From Clostridiales bacterium (GTDB taxonomy: Bacteria; Bacillota; Clostridia; Oscillospirales; Oscillospiraceae): a stretch of DNA of 37,459 nucleotides. The notes under the pieces were generated by a model. That model was given only the letters and a program-made list of their open reading frames with translations. It made no database searches and had not been told where the DNA came from. The stretch is taken from assembly GCA_021200895.1 (NCBI GenBank), contig JAJQFX010000122.1, positions 1 through 37,459 on the forward strand, read 5' to 3'. The translations under genes and the position numbers were made by a program. Positions 1 to 6,058 of this stretch are shown one piece after another. Numbering within the stretch: position 1 is the first letter of the stretch; each line of letters begins with the position of its first letter.

Positions 1-330
1 GGTCTGAGGCATGGGGCCTTCTGCAGCATCTGCCAGCAGGATAACGCCGTTGACCATTTTCAGGATGCGCTCCACCTCGCCACCGAAGTCGGCGTGCCCC
101 GGCGTGTCCACGATGTTGATTTTCGTGTCCCCGTAGGTGACAGCGGTGTTCTTCGCCAGGATGGTAATGCCGCGTTCCCGCTCCAGGTCGCCGGAGTCCA
201 TGACCCGCTCCACGACCTCCTGGTTCTGCCGGTAAACGCCGCTCTGCTGGAGCATAGCGTCCACCAGAGTGGTCTTTCCGTGGTCAACGTGAGCAATAAT
301 CGCAACATTTCTCAGCTTTTCCTGTACCAT
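1..330 (-). CDS. typA: TypA/BipA ribosome-associated GTPase (N-terminal 110 residues)
   Basis: This is the N-terminal part of the translational GTPase TypA/BipA, a ribosome-binding elongation-factor-like GTPase linked to stress and 50S assembly. The frame is open to the window edge, so the C-terminal part lies outside. The G1 loop AHVDHGKTT is at residues 13-21, the switch I segment RERGIT at 61-66 and the G3 motif DTPGH at 85-89, all intact and spaced as in the translation-factor GTPase family. The start is ATG at 330, preceded by AGAGAGG. TypA is preferred over LepA or EF-G because the sequence around G1 and the RERGITILAKN segment match TypA. Certain as a translational GTPase, very likely TypA. 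Confidence 0.95.
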   Translation of the reverse strand, partial: MVQEKLRNVAIIAHVDHGKTTLVDAMLQQSGVYRQNQEVVERVMDSGDLERERGITILAKNTAVTYGDTKINIVDTPGHADFGGEVERILKMVNGVILLADAAEGPMPQT

Positions 331-436
331 GTAGTTCTGCCTCTCTTTTATCGTTCATACATCAACATAAAATGGAACTTCCACCCGCGAAAAAAGTGGA
401 AGCAGCCTCCCGCGTTTCGGGTTTACAGCATTCTAT

Positions 437-464
437 ATTATATACCTCTCCCGCAAAATAGCAA
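437..464 (-). promoter_or_regulatory. Probable sigma-A promoter of typA
   Basis: Read on the minus strand: TTGCTA, a 16-bp gap, then TATAAT (437-442). The leader to the typA start is about 100 bases and contains a 7-bp inverted repeat CTTCCAC/GTGGAAG (378-384 and 396-402). The -10 is perfect and the -35 weak. Confidence 0.55.
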
Positions 465-516
465 CCCTATTTTTTCACAATTTTCCCCCAGCGTACAAGG
501 AATATTTGAAATTTTG

Positions 517-545
517 TTGTCAGCGGTAGAAGTCTATGTTATAAT
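517..545 (+). promoter_or_regulatory. Sigma-A promoter of the DivIVA-like gene
   Basis: TTGTCA (517-522), 17-bp spacer, TATAAT (540-545). It points towards the DivIVA-like gene and predicts a start near 552, so the mRNA leader would be about 210 bases. Confidence 0.7.
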
Positions 546-551
546 AATAAA

Positions 552-765
552 AGATTGTTTCCCGGAGGGGTTTCGGCCGCTTTCTGGCTGCTGTGCTGCA
601 AACTGAACTTGAAAATCAGGCAGTTTCTCCCTTTTTCGCGGGACAAGTCCGGCAGGAATATCCTATGATAGCCCAGAGCCGATGCTGCACCGGCTGCTGG
701 CCGCCTTTTGTGGGGAAGCAACGCAACAAAGACCGATTTTTACTGATGCTGGAGGGCACTGAACG
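552..765 (+). other. Long untranslated leader, no gene recognised
   Basis: About 210 bases between the promoter and the DivIVA-like start. It contains a short inverted repeat, AAACTG/CAGTTT, around 599-630, and GC-rich segments near 570-590 and 685-705. I could not match it to a riboswitch, 6S RNA or SRP RNA. The short open frames here have no ribosome binding site and no recognisable product. Confidence 0.4.
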
Positions 766-1578
766 ATGGACGAAAACACTTTATTCCGCAGCGCGCTGCA
801 TGGATTTAACCGTGAGGACGTGATGGAGTACATCACAAAGACAACTCGGGAGCAGGAGCAGGCCCTCTCCGAGGTGGAGAACGCACTGGCCGAGGTGCGG
901 GACAATTTGGAGCAGGCCCTGGCGGAGCAGAGCCGCCTCCAGCAGCAGTTGGAGGATGCAGAGCGGGAGCGGGATGCGCTGCAGGAGGCAATGGCTCACA
1001 AGAGTGACGCCGAGCTGCTGCTGGAGGAGGCCAACGCGCAAATCGCCAGCCTGAAGGCTGACCTGGCCGGGGCCTCTGCAAATCAGGCCGCCGCAGAGGA
1101 GGCCCTGCGTGCGGAGATGGAGGACACCCTTCGGAAATACCAGGCGGACGCCGAGGGCTACAATACCCTGGTGGACAAGGCGGGCCGTATTCTGCTGAAT
1201 GCGGAGCGCGCTGCCGATACGACCATCTCCCAGGCGAATGCGGACGCTGATGCGATCCGCAGTGCGGCGCAGGCAGACGCTGACAGCCTCCAGGCAAGCA
1301 CAAAGGCCCACTGCGACGATATGCTGGCGGAAGCCCAGGCGCAGGTTTTGGCCGCTGAGGACAAGAAGGCCGCCGTGCAGCAGCAAATCGCCGCCGTGTT
1401 TGCCGACAGCAAGCTGCAATATGAATCCACACAGGCAACGGTGGGTGAGTCCATCTCCCACTCTCTGACGGAGGTAGAGCGGCTGCGCAGTATGCTGCTG
1501 AACCTGAACGATACCTTCAACGCCGCCTCTGTCGCCTTTGAGGACATTGCCGACGAACCGGCTTCCGTGGGGGAATGA
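766..1578 (+). CDS. DivIVA-like coiled-coil protein
   Basis: A 270-residue protein. The N-terminus (LFRSALHGFNREDVMEYI, residues about 5-22) resembles the DivIVA/GpsB membrane-binding start, FxxxxxGYxxxEVxxFL. It is followed by an almost continuous Glu/Ala/Gln-rich coiled coil from about 25 to 245. DivIVA-family proteins bind curved membrane at poles and septa and recruit division or wall-synthesis partners. The start ATG has GGAGGGC eight bases upstream. The gene's stop overlaps the first possible ATG codons of the fumarase-beta gene, so the two are probably translationally coupled. It is longer than GpsB and close to DivIVA in size. The family assignment rests on the N-terminus and coiled-coil character. 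The exact partner is unknown. Confidence 0.75.
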   Translation: MDENTLFRSALHGFNREDVMEYITKTTREQEQALSEVENALAEVRDNLEQALAEQSRLQQQLEDAERERDALQEAMAHKSDAELLLEEANAQIASLKADLAGASANQAAAEEALRAEMEDTLRKYQADAEGYNTLVDKAGRILLNAERAADTTISQANADADAIRSAAQADADSLQASTKAHCDDMLAEAQAQVLAAEDKKAAVQQQIAAVFADSKLQYESTQATVGESISHSLTEVERLRSMLLNLNDTFNAASVAFEDIADEPASVGE

Positions 1579-1580
1579 TG

Positions 1581-2135
1581 ATGTCCGCTACTTATCATAT
1601 CCAAACGAAAGCGCTGCGGGACTGGCAGCCGACCCTCCGCGCTGGAGACAGAGTCCTCCTGTCCGGTACCATTTACACGGCGCGGGACGCTGCCCACAAG
1701 CGCCTCTTCGCCCTGCTGGACGAAGGCAAGCCCTTGCCCCTGCCCTTGCGGGACGCTGTGATTTACTACGCCGGGCCTACCCCCGCTCAGCAGGGTATGG
1801 CCGTCGGGGCCTGCGGCCCCACCACTGCCAGCCGTATGAATGGGTTTGCCCCCAGGCTGCTGGATTTGGGGCTGGGTGCCATCATCGCCAAGGGCCAGAT
1901 GAGCGACGAGGTGGAGGCCGCCTTACAACGGAACCACGCCTGCTTCTTTGCCGCCATGGGCGGCGCTGGCGCGCTGATTGCCCGGTGCATCAAAAAGGCT
2001 GACGTCATCGCCTTTGACGACTTAGGCTGTGAATCCATCAAGCGGATGGAAATCGAGGAACTGCCCCTGACCGTTGCCATCGACTGCCACGGCGGCAACC
2101 TGTACAAGACCGGCCGCGCTGCCTATCAGCGCTGA
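1581..2135 (+). CDS. fumB: Class I fumarate hydratase / tartrate dehydratase beta subunit (Fe-S hydro-lyase C-terminal domain)
   Basis: A 184-residue protein of the Fe-S-type hydro-lyase beta family (fumarase class I C-terminal domain, TtdB). The family core is clear: GDRVLLSGTIYTARDAAHKR near residue 25, GACGPTTASRMN near 75, IIAKGQM near 100, and AFDDLGCES...AIDCHGGNLY near 145-170. Known family enzymes interconvert fumarate and malate, or dehydrate tartrate, and need an alpha subunit carrying the [4Fe-4S] cluster. No alpha gene is adjacent: the upstream gene is DivIVA-like and a terminator follows. ATG codons occur at 1575, 1578 and 1581. I chose 1581 because it gives the purine-rich GTGGGGGA usable spacing. 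The upstream stop overlaps the 1575 ATG. The symbol denotes the separate-beta-subunit naming, not E. coli FumB. Confidence 0.85.
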   Translation: MSATYHIQTKALRDWQPTLRAGDRVLLSGTIYTARDAAHKRLFALLDEGKPLPLPLRDAVIYYAGPTPAQQGMAVGACGPTTASRMNGFAPRLLDLGLGAIIAKGQMSDEVEAALQRNHACFFAAMGGAGALIARCIKKADVIAFDDLGCESIKRMEIEELPLTVAIDCHGGNLYKTGRAAYQR

Positions 2136-2151
2136 CCTCACAGGAACATAA

Positions 2152-2186
2152 CAGAAGCCGCGAACAACCTCTGTTCGCGGCTTCTG
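2152..2186. terminator. Bidirectional terminator hairpin between fumarase beta and hisB
   Basis: A perfect 15-bp stem (2152-2166 with 2172-2186) and a 5-base loop lie between the converging genes. The downstream T-run on the plus strand is only CCTTTTG, and the minus strand lacks one, so termination efficiency is uncertain. The hairpin itself is unambiguous. Confidence 0.75.
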
Positions 2187-2205
2187 CCTTTTGAAAAAGC
2201 CTAGC

Positions 2206-2796
2206 TTACAGGCTGCCCTTCGTGGACAGCACATCCTGAATCCTGGGGTCGAACTGAGTGGCGGCGTCCAGCGCCTTGGCGAAGGCCTTGAACATGGCCT
2301 CCATGATGTGATGGTCGTTTTCGCCATAAAAAACCTTGATATGCAGATTCATCCCCGCCGCATAGCTGACGGCGTAGAAGAACTCCTTCGCCATCTGGGT
2401 ATCCATCCCGCCGATGCTCTGATTGGTAAAGGCTGCGTCATACACCAGATAGGGCCGCCCGCTCAAATCTAGCGCGCACAGCACCAGCGCCTCATCCATG
2501 GGCAGAATACAGCTGCCATAGCGTTTGATGCCCTTTTTGTCGCCCACAGCCTCCCGGATGGCGGTGCCCAGGACGATGCCGGTATCTTCAATGGAGTGGT
2601 GGCAGTCCACGGCGATGTCGCCGTCACAGGTCACGTCCAAGTCAAACAGGCCGTGGCGGGCAAAGCCGTCCAGCATATGGTCGAAAAAGCCTATCTTAGT
2701 ATCGATGCTGCTGTGCCCCATCCCGTCCAGGTTCAGGGTCAGGCGGATTTTTGTCTCCTTCGTATTGCGTTCCACCGTTCCAATGCGTTCCGGCAT
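2206..2796 (-). CDS. hisB: Imidazoleglycerol-phosphate dehydratase
   Basis: HisB catalyses the dehydration of imidazole glycerol phosphate to imidazole acetol phosphate in histidine synthesis, using two manganese ions per site. At 196 residues it has the normal length of the monofunctional enzyme. The two metal-binding signatures are present: FFDHMLDGFARHG near residues 38-50 with DCHHSIED near 70, and GENDHHIMEAMFKA near 160. The start ATG at 2796 is chosen over the upstream in-frame ATG at 2820 because GAGGAGG sits eight bases before it. No other his gene is nearby. The gene has its own consensus promoter and lies between two unrelated units. Confidence 0.96.
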   Translation of the reverse strand: MPERIGTVERNTKETKIRLTLNLDGMGHSSIDTKIGFFDHMLDGFARHGLFDLDVTCDGDIAVDCHHSIEDTGIVLGTAIREAVGDKKGIKRYGSCILPMDEALVLCALDLSGRPYLVYDAAFTNQSIGGMDTQMAKEFFYAVSYAAGMNLHIKVFYGENDHHIMEAMFKAFAKALDAATQFDPRIQDVLSTKGSL

Positions 2797-3559
2797 GACT
2801 GTTTCCTCCTCGCAGGTCACCTTGCCCAGTCGTTGCTTTCATTATAAAGGGAAACCCTGGCTTTGTCAAAGGGAACGTGACAGCCTGCTCCTGCACGATT
2901 GCGTAGGGAGGCCGCGCCCAGCGAAACAGCTCCCACAGCAGGCAGACCAGCGCCACAGAGAACAACGTCAACGCTGCTATCCCGGCCTCCGGCCAAAGCA
3001 CCTTGAGCAGCGGCAGAAAACAAACGTGCAGCAGATAGGTGGGCAGCGTATCCCCACCAAATTTTGTAAAGGGGAACCGCCTTGCAGGTATCAATGCCAA
3101 CACCAGCGCCCCCAGGCTGACCGCAGCGGCGAAGCACAGCAGCCGCAGCAGCATACCCTCCGCCGCCCCCATGTGATAGTGCCGATACCCCTCCGCCTGG
3201 TAGAGGAAAGCATAGGGTGCCTCCCGGAGGACGATGCAGGTCGGCAGAACCCCCAACAGGGAAGCAGCTGCCAAGCCCTGCCTTGTCCTTCGGTCTGGCC
3301 CATCCTGTAACCTCACCGGGCACAGCATCCCCAGCAGCACATAGGGGAAGAACACCACCGTCCGGGACAGGGACAGCACCCGCCCCATTGGCAGCAGTCC
3401 GCACCCAAGGGCCGCTGCAATGCTTGTGACAAGCAGAATTGCTTCCCAGCGTTTTGTTTTCTTTTCCAGAACAACTGAGCAACCTCCGCAGAGGAGCGAC
3501 CACCAGCACAGGCTCAGCAGATACCACAGGTGCCAGTACGGAACAGTCAGTGTTTCCCC
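2696..3559 (-). pseudogene. Membrane acyltransferase (fucose 4-O-acetylase-like), 3' part after frameshift
   Basis: This is the continuation of the acyltransferase-3-type membrane protein whose 5' part lies at 3547-3840, in a different frame. The frame resumes at 3559 with VPYWHLWYLLSL, a motif typical of the fucose 4-O-acetylase group (COG3594). Several hydrophobic segments follow, ending with LPTYLLHVCFLPLL and LVCLLWELF. Restoring one base in the G-run on the minus strand (C5 at 3556-3560 on plus) joins the two parts cleanly. The frame runs on to 2696, about 100 bases into hisB and through its promoter, which is unlikely for an intact gene. A second lesion or a lost stop near 2820-2870 is plausible. 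A sequencing error in the homopolymer cannot be excluded. Confidence 0.7.
2841..2869 (-). promoter_or_regulatory. Perfect-consensus sigma-A promoter of hisB
   Basis: On the minus strand, TTGACA (2864-2869), a 17-bp spacer, and TATAAT (2841-2846). The predicted start is near 2834, about 38 bases before the hisB ATG. It lies inside the last part of the acyltransferase reading frame, which suggests that the acyltransferase originally ended about here. Confidence 0.85.
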
Positions 3560-3840
3560 CTGCCTGCCAGGGTAAGTGCGCCCTGTATCAGAAGGTAGAG
3601 CAGCAACGCCGTCCTTGCCTGCCGGAAGCAGGTTTTTACCGTTTTCAGGTGCAGGCCGGACACGAAAGCGAACAGCGGCATATGAAAGAGGTAAATCAAC
3701 CTGTAAAGCAGATTCCCCTTCATGCCAACCTGCTCCATGCTGTGCCCCAGCACTACCAGCACCAGCAGGAACAGCTTCACGTTGCAGAGATAGGCCGCCC
3801 GCTTTTTAATCACCGGCCGCGTCAGTTTTTCCCGCTCCAT
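3547..3840 (-). pseudogene. Membrane acyltransferase (fucose 4-O-acetylase-like), 5' part
   Basis: This is the N-terminal part of an acyltransferase family 3 membrane protein that transfers acetyl groups to surface sugars. NVKLFLLVLVVLGHSMEQ (about residues 20-37) carries the conserved early His of the family, and FHMPLFAFVSGLHLK is the typical second block. The start ATG at 3840 has GGAGG nine bases upstream and lies 35 bases inside the anti-sigma gene, suggesting coupled translation. The frame stops at 3547 just after a short G-run (C5 on the plus strand, 3556-3560). Adding one G continues it into VPYWHLWYL of the 3' part. As a single protein it would be about 340-380 residues, normal for the family. 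Confidence 0.75.
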
Positions 3841-5086
3841 AGTACAGTGCCTCCGAACATACCTCAAGATAGAGCGCCGCTGAAAACGTCTCCAGGAACA
3901 AATCTACCTTGCCGCCCTGGGTACGCACAGAGCCGCCCCCGAAGGTCAGCCCATCGTCGGCCAGCAGCGTGATTCCCCCGTCGCTGGCGGAGTCCCCCGT
4001 GAACCATAGGTCAAATTCCAGCTGCCACCAACTGCCGTCCTCACTCGAACCGGCGTAGGCGTTGGAGAAGCGGAACCGGGAGATGCCGCCGTTTTCCTCC
4101 GTCCGCTGCTCCATGCTGGCGGCGAACTGCTCCCTGGACGCCGCGCGCCAGGCATCATAGCCCATATCCAGGTACGGTTCCGCCTGGGCTTCAAACGCCG
4201 CCTGCTCGTCCTCCAGACGTTCTTTCATGGCCTCCCAAATCAGCTCCGGCACGCAGTCATAGTCATAGATGAGGTAATCGTCAGCGTCCAATTCGCCCGA
4301 CATGACGATGAGACTGTCCGCATAGCCCATATAGTAGGCGTTGCCCTGGCTGTCCTCCACTAATATGCTGCCGGAATAGGAAGCCTCCTCGTCCCAAACT
4401 TCTGCATCCTCCAAAGTGTTCAAGCGGCCCTGCTCCTCCAGCGTCTCATAGGCCGCCGCGGGAATCAGGAACGGCGAGACTCCCGTCTGGCTGTTCTGGT
4501 AGACCATCTCCCAGAACGCCAGCGCTTCCTCTCCTTCCAGAGCGGCGGTGTCTCCGACAAAATAGTCCTCCACAAGCTCCGACGCCAGCATCCATACTTC
4601 GCCGTCAATGGTGACGGGCTGATAGGTCTCCAGCTCGTCCAGCCGAGTGCTGTCATACACCGTCAAATTCTCCCAAATCCCCTCGGTATCCAGCAGGTCA
4701 TAGGCTGCCTCATAATCGCCGTCCTGCAAGAGGGAAAGAAAATGGTAGCACTTCGCAACAGGCACCAGGTTGGTGAAGCAAAGGCCGTCCCCCTGCACCT
4801 GGGCCACCGTCATAAAAATCAGCGGGACGGCCACCAGCACCGCCACCAGGGAGAGCGCCCAGCGCCGACGTACCCGCCGCATCCCTAGCTTGAAACGGGT
4901 GGATGCTTCTCCTTCCGGCGGGACAGGGGCAGGCTCGGCGCTCTCCGCCCTCATGCGCTGATAGCACGCCCGACAGCCTTCGCACTCCTGCAAGTGCTGC
5001 TCCAGCGCCGTCCGGCTCTCCTCAGAGCAAAGGTCATCCACATACAGCGGCAACAAATCCCGCGCAATGCCACATTCCAGTTTCAT
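3806..5086 (-). CDS. Membrane anti-sigma factor with N-terminal zinc finger (zf-HC2)
   Basis: A 426-residue single-pass membrane protein. Residues 1-45 hold a ZAS zinc-binding domain with HLQECEGC (HxxxCxxC) plus an early Cys, as in anti-sigma factors that hold ECF sigma factors at the membrane. One transmembrane segment follows at about 72-92 after an Arg-rich stretch, and a large acidic extracellular domain of about 330 residues has no family I recognise. The start ATG overlaps the sigma stop as ATGA, with AGGAGG seven bases upstream. This coupling is standard for sigma/anti-sigma pairs. The unusual part is the long outer domain, which is probably the sensor. The pairing with the sigma gene is near certain, the signal unknown. 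Confidence 0.88.
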   Translation of the reverse strand: MKLECGIARDLLPLYVDDLCSEESRTALEQHLQECEGCRACYQRMRAESAEPAPVPPEGEASTRFKLGMRRVRRRWALSLVAVLVAVPLIFMTVAQVQGDGLCFTNLVPVAKCYHFLSLLQDGDYEAAYDLLDTEGIWENLTVYDSTRLDELETYQPVTIDGEVWMLASELVEDYFVGDTAALEGEEALAFWEMVYQNSQTGVSPFLIPAAAYETLEEQGRLNTLEDAEVWDEEASYSGSILVEDSQGNAYYMGYADSLIVMSGELDADDYLIYDYDCVPELIWEAMKERLEDEQAAFEAQAEPYLDMGYDAWRAASREQFAASMEQRTEENGGISRFRFSNAYAGSSEDGSWWQLEFDLWFTGDSASDGGITLLADDGLTFGGGSVRTQGGKVDLFLETFSAALYLEVCSEALYYGAGKTDAAGD

Positions 5087-5580
5087 AATCCGTCCTCCTG
5101 TTCCAATGCGTCCAACAGTTTTTCCTTGGCGCGGTAATAGGTCACCCGCGCCCAACTCTCCGTTTTGCCGTAGAGCTGGCTGATTTCGTGGAAGCTCAGC
5201 GCCCCATACACCCGCAGGGTAAATACGTCCCGGTAGGGCGGCGGCAAATGGGCCAGATGCCAGCGCAGCCGCTCCGCCTGCTCCCGCTCCGCGAGGGCGT
5301 CCGCCGGGTCTCCGCCGGAAGGGGAGAGGTCCTCCGGAATGTCCTGTACGCTGACCTCCCGCTTTTTCCGGCGGCGCTCCTTGAAGTAGGCGTTCTTCCC
5401 AATTTGGCACAGCCAGGCAAAGACGCTGCACCGCCCCTCGAACCGGTCAATGTGGAGGAACGCCTGATAGAAGGTCTCCTGGGTCAGCTCCTCCGCCATA
5501 TGACTGTCCCGGCTCAGCGCCAGCAGGAAGCGATAGAGGGGCTGCTCGTATTCCTCATAAAATTTGGAAAAGCCTGCCAC
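5083..5580 (-). CDS. ECF-type RNA polymerase sigma factor
   Basis: A 165-residue extracytoplasmic-function sigma factor. Region 2 (residues about 5-75) includes LYRFLLALSRDSHMAEELTQ and ETFYQAFLHIDRFEG with the AWLCQIGKNAYF segment. Region 4 (about 105-160) includes LPPPYRDVFTLRVYG...SFHEISQLYGKTESWARVTYYRAKEKL, a typical helix-turn-helix for -35 binding. The start is the GTG at 5580. AAGGAAGGTGAACGAGGTG places a near-perfect Shine-Dalgarno eight bases ahead, while the GTG at 5589 lies inside that Shine-Dalgarno. Downstream are its anti-sigma factor (4-bp overlap) and an acyltransferase, so the regulon probably concerns the envelope. A possible promoter is TTGACA-17-TATCCC at 5613-5641. Confidence 0.92.
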   Translation of the reverse strand: MAGFSKFYEEYEQPLYRFLLALSRDSHMAEELTQETFYQAFLHIDRFEGRCSVFAWLCQIGKNAYFKERRRKKREVSVQDIPEDLSPSGGDPADALAEREQAERLRWHLAHLPPPYRDVFTLRVYGALSFHEISQLYGKTESWARVTYYRAKEKLLDALEQEDGL

Positions 5581-5612
5581 CTCGTTCACCTTCCTTATTT
5601 CGCTGCGCCTGT

Positions 5613-5641
5613 GGGATAGCCTAGCTTCGCTTCTCTGTCAA
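5613..5641 (-). promoter_or_regulatory. Possible promoter of the sigma/anti-sigma operon
   Basis: Minus strand TTGACA (5636-5641), 17-bp spacer, TATCCC (5613-5618). The -35 is perfect but the -10 is poor. I saw no convincing ECF autoregulatory promoter. Confidence 0.35.
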
Positions 5642-5681
5642 TAAGAGCCGCCAGCGGCGGAATTGTTACAAAAAATTTAGG

Positions 5682-5838
5682 GGAACCTCTGAATAAATGG
5701 ACGAGAGCGGATTGCGAGGAAATTTGCGTCAGAAAAAGGCGCAAAAGCGCAGGAATCCTGACGGATTTCAAGATTTTGCAACGCATTTATGGCGGAAATT
5801 TACCGCAAGGCGCCGAAGTGCATTTATTCAGAGGTTCC
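5682..5838. mobile_element. 157-bp MITE with 18-bp terminal inverted repeats and 5-bp target duplication
   Basis: The ends are a perfect 18-bp inverted repeat: GGAACCTCTGAATAAATG at 5682-5699 and its complement at 5821-5838. The element is flanked by TTAGG on both sides (5677-5681 and 5839-5843), a target-site duplication. It encodes no protein. Inside is a smaller inverted repeat, CGTCAG (5727-5732) and CTGACG (5758-5763). The TIR start resembles IS5-family ends and the duplication contains TTAG, so mobilisation by an IS5-like transposase in trans is a reasonable guess. It lies in the divergent gap between the sigma gene and addB. Confidence 0.82.
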
Positions 5839-5991
5839 TTAGGCAAGGGCACAGTTCCCACTTGCTGCGTTTTGCTTTCCTAAAACTGCTTATCCTCAAC
5901 CTGTGGATTTTCCCTCAACCGGGAGACGGCGGCCTTTTCCTCAGCCTGTGGATTCCACTTCTTCGTCCATATAGAAGCACTTTGCGCTGCG

Positions 5992-6020
5992 TTGACAAAA
6001 TCATTGGGTGTGGATATAAT
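5992..6020 (+). promoter_or_regulatory. Perfect-consensus sigma-A promoter of addBA
   Basis: TTGACA (5992-5997), 17-bp spacer, TATAAT (6015-6020). The predicted start near 6027 leaves a leader of about 30 bases before addB. Confidence 0.88.
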
Positions 6021-6058
6021 TAATTCATAAATTCCGCAGTCAGAAGGTGCGCGCCATT

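Noticed and set aside
593..823. 76-codon open frame in the DivIVA leader
   Set aside because: No ribosome site; it overlaps the real start in another frame and has no recognisable features.
3556..3560. C5 run as a phase-variation tract
   Set aside because: Five bases is short for slippage-driven switching; a simple indel or sequencing error is likelier.
5821..5838. GGAACC in the MITE end as an ECF-type -35 element
   Set aside because: GGAAC resembles ECF -35 sequences, but no matching -10 was found at the right distance and it is about 250 bases from the sigma gene.
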